Origin: Spirochaetales bacterium
Lineage (GTDB): Bacteria; Spirochaetota; Spirochaetia; DSM-27196; PWMO01
Reading direction: 5' to 3'
DNA length: 6,546 nucleotides
NCBI GenBank assembly: GCA_007130025.1
Contig: SLTF01000297.1
Coordinates: 1 to 6,546, forward strand
The notes beneath the pieces are model-generated. The model was not told the DNA's origin and made no database searches. It was given only the letters and a program-made list of their open reading frames with translations. Of the stretch, positions 1 through 5,404 are shown in pieces (the first letter of the stretch is position 1; each line of letters begins with the position of its first letter). A program made the translations under genes and the position numbers.

Positions 1-1
1 G

Positions 2-877
2 GCCGACGCCCGGTATGCGGTGGCTCTGTCGATGCAGGAATCCGCCACGGTGGTCGAACTGATCTACAACAGCTCTGAGTCCCGGTCGGTTGCGCTCGCG
101 ACCGCAGTTGGCGCGGCGATCCAGCAGCACTCTGCGGCTATCTCCGCGCGAAGACTCGAGGAACGTGGCCTTGCAGCTGATCTTCTCACACCAATCGTGC
201 TTCATAATCGACCACTCCATCACGGGGCCCGCGCAGCGGGAACGCTCGCGTTATCGGTGCTGGTGCCGGTGCTGGCGCTGCTCTCCGCAGCAATCGGCCC
301 GATGGCCGCAGCCGGAGACCTTGGCGCGGGAGAAAAGGAACGCGGAACAATCGAGCCCCTGTTCGGCACGTGCGCCGGACGAGGGGCGGTTGTCGTGGGC
401 AAGTACATTGCGGTCACGGTAATGGCGATCATTGGAGTGATGTCGTTCTTTGTGGGCGCGGGGCTCGCCTATCTGGCGGGACCCGTACTGCACGATGCCG
501 TGCAGCTCGAGTTCCGGGTGGAGTGGCGAGCGGTGGCGGTAACCGTGACGCTGCTCGTGCTGACCGCGGCGCTGTTTTCGGCGATCGAACTGGCGATCAG
601 TCTCAGCGCTCGCTCCCCGAAGGCGGCCCAGGCCAGCTTTCTGCCGGTGCTCATTCTTGCGTCGGCATCCGGATACGGTGCGATCGCGGTCTCCAGCCCT
701 CCGACCTGGTACGCCCACGTGCCGCTGCTGAACCTTGGACTGGCGCTGAAAGGAGCCATTTCCGGCGTGCCCTTCTACCCCGTGCTCGTGGCGCTGTGGG
801 CGCTTGGGTATATCGCCCTTGTGCTGACGATCGCTTCGGCGGCGGTACGCAGCGAGGCAGTCCTTCGTCGAGGCTGA
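2..877 (+). CDS. ABC-2 type (NatB-like) transporter permease, 5' end cut by window
   Basis: This is the membrane-spanning half of an ABC exporter. The reading frame is open from base 2 with no stop, so the true start lies upstream; a GTG at 20 is only an internal codon. The first ~75 residues are polar and fit the extracytoplasmic loop of NatB-type permeases. After that come about five to six hydrophobic segments, beginning at GTLALSVLVPVLALLSAAIG and ending at YPVLVALWALGYIALVLTIA. The diagnostic motif is GEKERGTIEPL followed by VVVGKYIAV, the conserved cytoplasmic loop after the second span in NatB and related ABC-2 permeases (usually AGEKERGTLEPLL). NatAB pumps Na+ out in Bacillus; the substrate here cannot be read from the sequence. 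An ATPase gene would be expected upstream, outside the window. No downstream gene follows closely, so this probably ends a transcription unit. Confidence 0.85.
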   Translation, partial: ADARYAVALSMQESATVVELIYNSSESRSVALATAVGAAIQQHSAAISARRLEERGLAADLLTPIVLHNRPLHHGARAAGTLALSVLVPVLALLSAAIGPMAAAGDLGAGEKERGTIEPLFGTCAGRGAVVVGKYIAVTVMAIIGVMSFFVGAGLAYLAGPVLHDAVQLEFRVEWRAVAVTVTLLVLTAALFSAIELAISLSARSPKAAQASFLPVLILASASGYGAIAVSSPPTWYAHVPLLNLGLALKGAISGVPFYPVLVALWALGYIALVLTIASAAVRSEAVLRRG

Positions 878-948
878 TCTCCGCTACTCTCGAGAAAGAC
901 CGCTTCGGCCGCTCATTCATGGACTCCCCGATTCACTGGTGCACCTTT

Positions 949-964
949 TGTGCGACAGCGCACA
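949..964 (+). terminator. Small hairpin downstream of the ABC permease, possible terminator
   Basis: A perfect 6-bp inverted repeat, TGTGCG / CGCACA, with a four-base loop lies 71 bases after the permease stop. There is no T-run after it (CACAGACCCCC follows), so intrinsic termination is weakly supported. It may be a chance hairpin in GC-rich intergenic DNA. Confidence 0.25.
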
Positions 965-1000
965 GACCCCCGTACCTCGTTGTGACGATCTTTTCCCTAT

Positions 1001-1031
1001 CCCGGAGATACCGGGTGAACATTTCCGGAAA
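1001..1031 (+). promoter_or_regulatory. Hairpin plus 10-bp palindrome just upstream of the 21-codon ORF
   Basis: Two symmetric elements sit close together. CCCGG-AGATA-CCGGG at 1001-1015 is a 5-bp hairpin. TTTCCGGAAA at 1022-1031 is a perfect 10-bp palindrome ending seven bases before the GGGAGGA ribosome binding site at 1038-1044. They could be an operator or a leader-RNA structure controlling the small-peptide operon. No convincing -35/-10 pair was found between 878 and 1050, so the promoter is not located. Confidence 0.3.
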
Positions 1032-1050
1032 CGGAACGGGAGGAAACGGT

Positions 1051-1116
1051 ATGGCGTGGTTAATCAGTGCTCTTGTTGTGGTGCTCCTGGTAGTAGTCAT
1101 TCTGGCGATCGTCTGA
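1051..1116 (+). CDS. 21-residue single-span membrane micropeptide
   Basis: ATG at 1051 is preceded by a near-consensus ribosome binding site, GGGAGGA at 1038-1044, with six bases of spacing. The 21 codons encode an almost purely hydrophobic peptide: it starts MAWLISALVV, continues with Val/Leu/Ile/Ala and ends LAIV before TGA. There is no charged residue, so the whole protein would be one membrane helix. An in-frame ATG at 919 would give a 65-residue version, but it has no ribosome binding site and adds a polar, Cys- and Arg-containing leader that looks non-coding. I do not recognise a named family. Small hydrophobic proteins of this kind often act as regulators or partners of membrane proteins; that role is only an analogy here. 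It precedes a stem-loop and a second small membrane protein gene. Confidence 0.55.
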   Translation: MAWLISALVVVLLVVVILAIV

Positions 1117-1135
1117 TCGCTGGTCCATTCGAATC

Positions 1136-1175
1136 GGCGGTACGGAGCTGTTCGACCTGTTTGGTCCGTACCGCC
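1136..1175 (+). other. Perfect 11-bp stem-loop between two small membrane-protein genes
   Basis: GGCGGTACGGA at 1136-1146 is exactly repeated in inverted form as TCCGTACCGCC at 1165-1175, with an 18-base loop. It lies 20 bases after the stop of the 21-codon ORF and 77 bases before the next start. No T-run follows (TTCAAGACGC), so it is not a classical intrinsic terminator. It could be an mRNA processing or stabilising element that separates expression of the peptide from the downstream genes, a partial terminator, or a dyad operator. Confidence 0.5.
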
Positions 1176-1251
1176 TTCAAGACGCTCCAGTGGTCAGGCA
1201 ACGAGAAGGAGTAATCGGCAGTTCGCACACATGCTATCCCGGAGAAACGCG

Positions 1252-1422
1252 ATGCAACATGCAACGTTGGAATTGTTCCTGGGATTGAGGTTGGCACTGA
1301 CAATGGTTGGAGCGATCATCATTGGCCTTCTGATCGTTGGGCTCCTGATCGCATTGTTCGATCCAGGCGACAAGAAACCGGTCTCACTGAGCGAGTATGC
1401 CGAACGAACGTACCGGGCGTAA
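1252..1422 (+). CDS. 56-residue single-span membrane protein, unknown function
   Basis: The chosen start is ATG 1252, with GGAG at 1241-1244 seven bases upstream. An earlier in-frame ATG at 1231 has its nearest ribosome binding site (GAAGGAG, 1206-1212) 18 bases away, which is too far. The protein has a short amphipathic N-terminus (MQHATLELFLGLRL), one strong hydrophobic segment at about residues 15-36 rich in Ile, Leu, Val and Gly, and a short charged tail (DPGDKK, then SLSEYAERTYRA). It is most simply a bitopic inner-membrane protein. The first 14 bases are a tandem ATGCAAC repeat. The next gene starts 32 bases downstream, so they are probably co-transcribed. I do not recognise a family. 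Confidence 0.65.
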   Translation: MQHATLELFLGLRLALTMVGAIIIGLLIVGLLIALFDPGDKKPVSLSEYAERTYRA

Positions 1423-1454
1423 CCGACGCCCGATGGGGTAAAGGAACGGGGAAT

Positions 1455-2228
1455 ATGAGCATCCGACATACAACGCACACGATGATGCGGATTTCACTCG
1501 CTGTGTGCGTGCCCGTACTCCTTGGTTTGTCGGGTTGCGCGGGCGCCGAGGCTGTTTTGTCACCTTCCCACTCGGGAGCGGAGATCTCCAACTCGGAAGC
1601 GGAGCTCGATGTGACCGCCTCCGTCGGCTATGGCTCTGAGCACTTCGTTCACCGCGTTGACCTGCCCGAACGTTGGAACGGCCGTTTCATGGTGTTGTTT
1701 ACCGACCAATCGCTACGCGTGCAATCAGGCACCATCCCGCGGAGGGCGAGTTCCGCATTCAATGACCTGGTTGCCACCGGTTACGTCGTGGCCGAGATGG
1801 ACGCGTTGTCGGACCCGTCGCCAAATCCGTTCGATTACAACCGTATGCAGGTTCATCTCGTACTGAGCATGGGATTCCCGGAGGGGACGTATCTGGTGGG
1901 GGCCTCACTCGGGGCGGAGATCGCGCTGTTCACCGTTGTGATAGACAACTCTCGACACGGTGCCGAACCGGACGTTGTTTCGCCCGGGTTCGTTCGATCG
2001 GGTCAGGACCGGTTCAGTGAGCCAACGGTGGAAGAGTTCCTGGCTTCGGACGAGCGGCTGGCAACCGTTCTGGCGTACCGGTTGCAGACCGACCGCTCTG
2101 AGCTTGCGCGCACACTCGTTTCGTACTATTCCCTGTTGAACGAACTGCACCGGAACCATTCCGGTCGACCATATATCCCCGGCGTGCTATTTCGAGATTC
2201 GCGAATAAACACAGGAGTCAAACGATGA
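1455..2228 (+). CDS. Putative lipoprotein with alpha/beta-hydrolase fold, probably truncated
   Basis: ATG 1455 follows AAAGGA (1440-1445). The N-terminus is a lipoprotein signal: a basic/polar start, a hydrophobic stretch, then the lipobox LSGC with Cys28 as the lipidated residue; Ala follows, which under the E. coli rule would mean outer-membrane sorting. Residues around 68-76 read DLPERWNGRF, like the first strand of tannase-like and related secreted alpha/beta hydrolases (LPxxWNGRL). LVATGYVVAEMDA follows, and the nucleophile elbow is G149-A-S151-L-G153, so Ser151 is the candidate nucleophile. No clear catalytic Asp or His strand follows. The end (YYSLLNELHRNHSGRPY, then NTGVKR) resembles, from memory, an internal region of longer relatives, so about the last third of the fold seems missing. 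Its stop overlaps the next start by ATGA, so translation is probably coupled to the protease. It may be a degenerate or non-catalytic hydrolase. Confidence 0.6.
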   Translation: MSIRHTTHTMMRISLAVCVPVLLGLSGCAGAEAVLSPSHSGAEISNSEAELDVTASVGYGSEHFVHRVDLPERWNGRFMVLFTDQSLRVQSGTIPRRASSAFNDLVATGYVVAEMDALSDPSPNPFDYNRMQVHLVLSMGFPEGTYLVGASLGAEIALFTVVIDNSRHGAEPDVVSPGFVRSGQDRFSEPTVEEFLASDERLATVLAYRLQTDRSELARTLVSYYSLLNELHRNHSGRPYIPGVLFRDSRINTGVKR

Positions 2229-3685
2229 AACCAAAATGGATACGAACGGGATTGCGGTTCGTGGTTGCGGCACTGGGCGCACTTGCTATCGGCGGTCTGT
2301 CTGGGTGCATGTCAAATCCTGCCACCGGGGAGCGGCGGTTCAATTTGATGAGCATGGACCAGGAGATCCAGATGGGCCGCGAGGCCGACGGGCAGATCAG
2401 CGAGACCATGGGGCTCTATCCCGACGAGACACTGCAAACCCACGTCTCCGATATCGGCCTTGCCATGGCTGCCGCGAGCGAGTGGCCTGATCTACCGTGG
2501 ACCTTCCGGGTGATCGACGACGAAACGGTCAACGCGTTTGCGCTTCCCGGTGGCCACATCTACGTGACCCGCGGGATTCTGGCGCATTTCAACAGCGAAG
2601 CACAGCTCGCCGGTGTTATCGGCCACGAGATCGGCCACGTCACCGCCCGTCACGCCTCCACCCGTATGAGCAAGATGCAGATAACCCAGCTTGGTGTGGG
2701 ACTCGCGATGATGCTCGAACCGGAACTGCAGAAGATCGCCCCGCTGGCCGGTGCAGGGATGCAACTGCTGTTCCTGTCATACAGCCGCGCCGATGAGAAT
2801 GAGTCCGATGAGCTCGGGGTGCGATACATGGCGAGAATGGGCTACAACCCGGAGGCGCTGGTTGAAGTGATGGAAACCCTGCGTCGAGTCTCTGCAGCCG
2901 GCGGTGGCGGAAGGCTGCCTGAATGGCAAACCACCCACCCCCATCCGGAGAATCGCCAAGAGAGCATCCGCGAACATATCCGCGATCTGGGACCCCGTGA
3001 GTTCCGGCCCGACGGTCACGACGAATACCTGCGCACAATCGATGGAATCGTCTACGGCGCCGATCCCCGCGAAGGCTACAGCCGCGACGGCGTGTTCTAC
3101 CACCCCGTTCTGCGGTTCAGTCTCCACTTCCCGGATGGCTGGACGGTGATCAACCAGAAGCAGGCGGTGATCTCGGTGAGCCAACAACGCGATGCCTCGG
3201 TCCAGCTCACAATTGCCCACGCGTCAACCATTGAGGCTGCAGCCCGCAATCTGTACGACAACGATCGGGTTTCGGGAGCGGGAGTAGCCCGAACGCGGAT
3301 CAACGGACTGCCCGCCGGAATTGGAACCTTCATCGCGCAGACTGAACAGGGCCCGATCGAGGGTTCGGTGGCATTCGTGGAGCACGATTCGCGGATCTAT
3401 CAGCTGATTGGCTACTCGGGTGCGAGCACCTGGCCTGCGCATCGCGAAACGGTGAACGCTTCGCTGCGCAGCTTCGCAGTGCTAACCGATCGCCGCGCGA
3501 TCGACGTAGAGCCGATGCGCCTGGATGTTATTCGCGTTGAGCGATCACAATCGCTTCGTGATATCTACACTGCATACTACCGTGGTACAACGCCCCTCGT
3601 GCCCATCGAGCAGATCGCGCTGATCAACCAGCTCGACCCCGACAGTCGCGTCACCGTCGGAACGCTGGTAAAGATGATTCGCTGA
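2225..3685 (+). CDS. M48-family zinc metalloprotease, lipoprotein, with C-terminal LysM-like segment
   Basis: This is a 486-residue peptidase, probably periplasm-facing and involved in envelope protein quality control like other exported M48 proteases (BepA/YfgC relatives). ATG 2225 has AGGAG at 2213-2217, seven bases away. The signal peptide ends in lipobox LSGC with Cys28, followed by SNPATGERRFNLMSMDQEI, a typical opening of M48 lipoproteins. The catalytic domain spans about 45-265: NAFALPGGHIYVTRGIL (103-119), the zinc motif H134-E-I-G-H138, and the third-ligand region ENESDELG (191-198), where Glu191 is the likely ligand. The middle part (about 275-410, from IDGIVYG) matches the non-catalytic extension of this subfamily. 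The tail from about 429 (VIRVERSQSLRDIY to GTLVKMIR) looks like a LysM-type envelope-binding segment. All catalytic residues are present, so it should be active. It is the last gene of the plus-strand group. Confidence 0.92.
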   Translation: MKPKWIRTGLRFVVAALGALAIGGLSGCMSNPATGERRFNLMSMDQEIQMGREADGQISETMGLYPDETLQTHVSDIGLAMAAASEWPDLPWTFRVIDDETVNAFALPGGHIYVTRGILAHFNSEAQLAGVIGHEIGHVTARHASTRMSKMQITQLGVGLAMMLEPELQKIAPLAGAGMQLLFLSYSRADENESDELGVRYMARMGYNPEALVEVMETLRRVSAAGGGGRLPEWQTTHPHPENRQESIREHIRDLGPREFRPDGHDEYLRTIDGIVYGADPREGYSRDGVFYHPVLRFSLHFPDGWTVINQKQAVISVSQQRDASVQLTIAHASTIEAAARNLYDNDRVSGAGVARTRINGLPAGIGTFIAQTEQGPIEGSVAFVEHDSRIYQLIGYSGASTWPAHRETVNASLRSFAVLTDRRAIDVEPMRLDVIRVERSQSLRDIYTAYYRGTTPLVPIEQIALINQLDPDSRVTVGTLVKMIR

Positions 3686-3702
3686 GAGCGTCCCCGCGAA
3701 TC
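3676..3702. terminator. Hairpin shared by two convergent gene ends
   Basis: GATTCGC (3676-3682) pairs perfectly with GCGAATC (3696-3702) around a 13-base loop. It overlaps the last codons of the M48 protease gene and ends one base before the stop codon of the convergent Crp/Fnr gene; only 17 bases lie between the two genes. Weak T-rich stretches flank it on both strands (TCAATTCTC on plus; ATCTTTAC on minus), so a bidirectional terminator is plausible but not canonical. Confidence 0.4.
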
Positions 3703-4437
3703 TCAATTCTCGACCGAATCCGGAAGCAGTCGGTGGAACTCGTCTCTGACAACTTCGTAGCACTCGCACACCCGATCCTCAAGCCCGGGACGGTCCAGCA
3801 CGGTAATGAGTCCCCGATGGTAGTCGATCAGGCCCGCTTTCTGAAGCTTGCCGGCGGCCTCGGTCACACCCTCGCGCCGCACTCCGAGCATGTTGGCGAT
3901 CAGTTCCTGGGTCATGCTTAACTCATTGGACGGCAACCGGTCGAGGCTGAGGAGCAGCCATCGGCAGAGCTGCTGATCGACGGTGTGATGTCGATTACAG
4001 ACCGCCGTTTGTGCCATCTGGGTCAGAAGCGCCAGAGTGTACCGCAGCAGGAGGTGCTGAACCGCCCCCGAACGGTCGAACTCCCGGGTCAGGATCGTAC
4101 CTTTCAGGCGATACGCCTGCCCTGCGCTCTGCACCACCGCTCGATTTGGCATGGTCTGCCCACCCATGAACAGGGCAATTCCAACCACCCCCTCCTTCCC
4201 GACAACGGCAATCTCCGCGGAGGCCCCGTCTTCCATGACGTAGAGCAATGATACGATGGAGTCGGTCGGGAAGTAGACCCAATCGAGCTGTCCTCCCGAC
4301 TCATACAACACGTCGCCCAGCGCAAGAGGCACGAGCTCAAGGTGTTCGGAAAACCGCGTGTAATCCGGGTTCTTGAGAACGGCGAGCAGGCGATTATCTC
4401 GTGGGTTGGGTTTGATATCCTGATCAGGCTCTGGCAT
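3703..4437 (-). CDS. Crp/Fnr-family transcriptional regulator (first of two)
   Basis: This is a 244-residue cytoplasmic regulator. Residues ~15-130 form a cNMP-binding-like beta-roll (LALGDVLYESG, WVYFPTDSIVSLL, EIAVVGKEGVVGI). ALLTQMAQTAVCNRHHTVDQ, then RWLLLSLDRL, is the dimerisation helix region. The winged helix-turn-helix is at about 174-209: LSMTQELIANMLGVRREGVT, then LQKAGLIDYHRGLITVLDR. This matches the Crp/Fnr subgroup with ML(G)VRRxxVT recognition helices. The canonical cAMP-phosphate signature of Crp is not evident, and the four cysteines (147, 158, 224, 226) are not in the N-terminal FNR iron-sulfur arrangement, so the signal is unknown. The start is supported by AAGGGA at 4444-4449 and a good promoter just upstream. 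It lies downstream of, and on the same strand as, the CsbD-like gene, which may be one of its targets. Confidence 0.92.
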   Translation of the reverse strand: MPEPDQDIKPNPRDNRLLAVLKNPDYTRFSEHLELVPLALGDVLYESGGQLDWVYFPTDSIVSLLYVMEDGASAEIAVVGKEGVVGIALFMGGQTMPNRAVVQSAGQAYRLKGTILTREFDRSGAVQHLLLRYTLALLTQMAQTAVCNRHHTVDQQLCRWLLLSLDRLPSNELSMTQELIANMLGVRREGVTEAAGKLQKAGLIDYHRGLITVLDRPGLEDRVCECYEVVRDEFHRLLPDSVEN

Positions 4438-4454
4438 ACTGAATCCCTTAATTT

Positions 4455-4483
4455 AAAATATAAATCGGAATCCAGGAAGTCAA
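4455..4483 (-). promoter_or_regulatory. Sigma-70-like promoter of the first Crp/Fnr gene
   Basis: On the minus strand, TTGACT (4478-4483) is followed after exactly 17 bases by TATTTT (4455-4460) inside an unusually AT-rich patch (4449-4465) in otherwise GC-rich DNA. The start codon is at 4437, so the transcript leader would be very short, about 11 bases, with the start site next to or inside AAGGGA. A TATATT at 4457-4462 (15-base spacing) is an alternative -10. Confidence 0.55.
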
Positions 4484-4532
4484 GCCAGGTCATGCAGAAA
4501 TTGCGGAGTACGCAGTATCCCGGCGAACGCAA

Positions 4533-4552
4533 CCCCGCCGGGATCGGCGGGG
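4533..4552 (-). terminator. Strong GC hairpin after the CsbD-like gene
   Basis: CCCCGCCG (4533-4540) and CGGCGGGG (4545-4552) form a perfect 8-bp stem with a four-base loop, nine bases past the minus-strand stop codon at 4562. On the minus strand it is followed by TTGCGTT, a poor but partly T-rich tail. The next gene has its own promoter beyond it, which fits termination here. Confidence 0.6.
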
Positions 4553-4561
4553 AAATCTGAT

Positions 4562-4732
4562 CTACCGTTTGATTTTTTCTTTCGCGTCACCGTAACCGGC
4601 TTGCAGTTTGCCGTGTGCGTTCTGAGCCTTGCCCTTCCGCTGCATTGCCTTATCGTCGGTGGCTTTGCCAACCTCAATTTTGACGTTTCCCTTCGCTTGG
4701 TCGACGCGGCCTTTCACCTGGTCTTTGTTCAT
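4562..4732 (-). CDS. CsbD-like general stress protein
   Basis: This is a 56-residue, highly charged, Lys/Gly/Ala-rich protein. MNKDQVKGRVDQAKGNVKIE, then KATDD, then KGKAQNAHGKLQAGYGDAKE is the classic CsbD/YjbJ pattern (KG..xxAKGxxKexxGkatdd...xGkxxxxxGk.q..yGdakekik), and the full family length is present. In Bacillus csbD belongs to the sigma-B general stress regulon; the molecular function of the family is not established. ATG at 4730-4732 has AGGAGGG (4737-4743) just upstream. A longer open frame reaching 4951 has no comparable start and enters the promoter region of the divergent gene, so it was not used. Palindromes upstream (4747-4756, 4768-4779) suggest regulated expression. Confidence 0.9.
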   Translation of the reverse strand: MNKDQVKGRVDQAKGNVKIEVGKATDDKAMQRKGKAQNAHGKLQAGYGDAKEKIKR

Positions 4733-4746
4733 GATGCCCTCCTGGC

Positions 4747-4779
4747 AATAGCTATTCCGGCGCTCGAGAGTGCGCACTC
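4747..4779 (-). promoter_or_regulatory. Two perfect palindromes upstream of the CsbD-like gene
   Basis: AATAGCTATT (4747-4756, 10 bp) and GAGTGCGCACTC (4768-4779, 12 bp) are both perfect palindromes, 14 to 47 bases upstream of the ATG. Their centres are 22 bases apart, about two helical turns. They could be operators for a dimeric regulator, possibly one of the two Crp/Fnr proteins, or leader hairpins. Neither matches the classical Crp (TGTGA-N6-TCACA) or FNR (TTGAT-N4-ATCAA) site. Confidence 0.4.
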
Positions 4780-4817
4780 CTGTCGTCACCAATGCTGACC
4801 CCAACCTACCGCGACCG

Positions 4818-4848
4818 ACAGAAGCAGTCTGTGCGTCAGCGAACAGAC
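4818..4848. promoter_or_regulatory. Three-part inverted repeat ACAGA / TCTGT / ACAGA between divergent genes
   Basis: ACAGA (4818-4822), GTCTGT (4827-4832) and ACAGAC (4843-4848) make two overlapping dyads that share the middle arm. The downstream dyad is the better one, 6+6 bp with a 10-base spacer. It sits in the 170-base gap between the CsbD-like gene and the divergent barrel gene, where control of either or both is possible. A weak CTGACT-N16-TATCCT pair (4856-4883) follows on the plus strand, but it would start transcription at the ribosome binding site, so I do not call a promoter. Confidence 0.35.
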
Positions 4849-4902
4849 ATCGACCCTGACTATTCGTAACCTTCAGGTATCCTGTTAGGAGGAGAAGAAG
4901 CC

Positions 4903-5400
4903 TTGAGAAAAGTATTCGTGATTCTATCGGTTCTGATGATTCTGCCGGCACTGGCCTTTGCGCAACTCGCTGTGGGCCCGGCAGCGTTTTTCAAGTCTCC
5001 GGTTCTCTTGGGGCAGTCGGTTGACGCTGACGAAGTTAACGTCAACCAGTTCAGCTTCGGAGCAGACGCGAGGTATCGTCTGGGTTGGTTCCAGGTCCAG
5101 GGCCTGATGCTCTACTCGGTGGGTGACATCAACAGTCTCGATATTTTTCTGGACGGTGGTGTAGCACTTGATGTGGGAATCGTCACGGTATCGGCCGGCG
5201 CGGGACCCAATTTCACCAAAAACTTTGACGGAAGCCCCGCGCAACAGGCAGGGTTGAACAGCAGAGTCGGCGCGGACGTGCGGCTCGGTCCCGTCTCGGT
5301 GGGCGGATCGTACATCATGGCCCTCGACATCACCGACAACGGTTTTAACATCAAGACCAGCTCCGGACTGCTGGGCGCCCATGTGCTGTTCTGGCTGTAA
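4903..5400 (+). CDS. Exported outer-membrane beta-barrel-like protein
   Basis: The start is TTG 4903, supported by AGGAGG at 4887-4892 (ten-base spacing). The only nearby ATG (codon 12) would destroy the signal peptide. The N-terminus MRKVFVILSVLMILPALAFA is a Sec signal with an A-F-A cleavage site after residue 20, leaving about 145 residues. The mature part alternates polar and aromatic/hydrophobic residues in short strands separated by turns: FSFGADARYRLGWFQVQGLM, LDIFLDGGVALDVGIVTVSA, then GLNSRVGADVRLGPVSVGGS, and it ends AHVLFWL. This pattern fits a small barrel of roughly eight strands. From memory it resembles uncharacterised spirochaete outer-membrane proteins. The function is unknown: pore, adhesin or structural role cannot be separated. 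It is followed by a nested stem-loop and then a small membrane protein gene. Confidence 0.75.
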   Translation: MRKVFVILSVLMILPALAFAQLAVGPAAFFKSPVLLGQSVDADEVNVNQFSFGADARYRLGWFQVQGLMLYSVGDINSLDIFLDGGVALDVGIVTVSAGAGPNFTKNFDGSPAQQAGLNSRVGADVRLGPVSVGGSYIMALDITDNGFNIKTSSGLLGAHVLFWL

Positions 5401-5404
5401 GCGA

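Noticed and set aside
888..895. TCTCGAGA palindrome after the permease stop
   Set aside because: Eight-base palindromes are expected by chance in a window this size, and nothing else marks it as a site.
370..1116. Long open frame ending at the same stop as the 21-codon peptide
   Set aside because: Most of it overlaps the ABC permease in another frame and is Arg/Gly/Cys-rich. The only well-supported start in this frame is ATG 1051.
939..1214. Plus-strand open frame across the gap after the permease
   Set aside because: It has no ribosome binding site, an implausible Cys/Ser/Arg-rich composition, and overlaps the better-supported micropeptide and stem-loop.
1231..1251. Earlier ATG for the 56-residue membrane protein
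   Set aside because: The nearest ribosome binding site is 18 bases away, whereas GGAG at 1241-1244 is well placed for ATG 1252.
4342..4560. Plus-strand 72-codon open frame over the first regulator's promoter
   Set aside because: It is antisense to a clear regulator gene and lacks a ribosome binding site and any domain.
4733..4951. N-terminal extension of the CsbD-like gene
   Set aside because: CsbD family proteins begin like MNKDQVKG, and AGGAGGG lies directly before that ATG. The extension would run through the divergent gene's start region.
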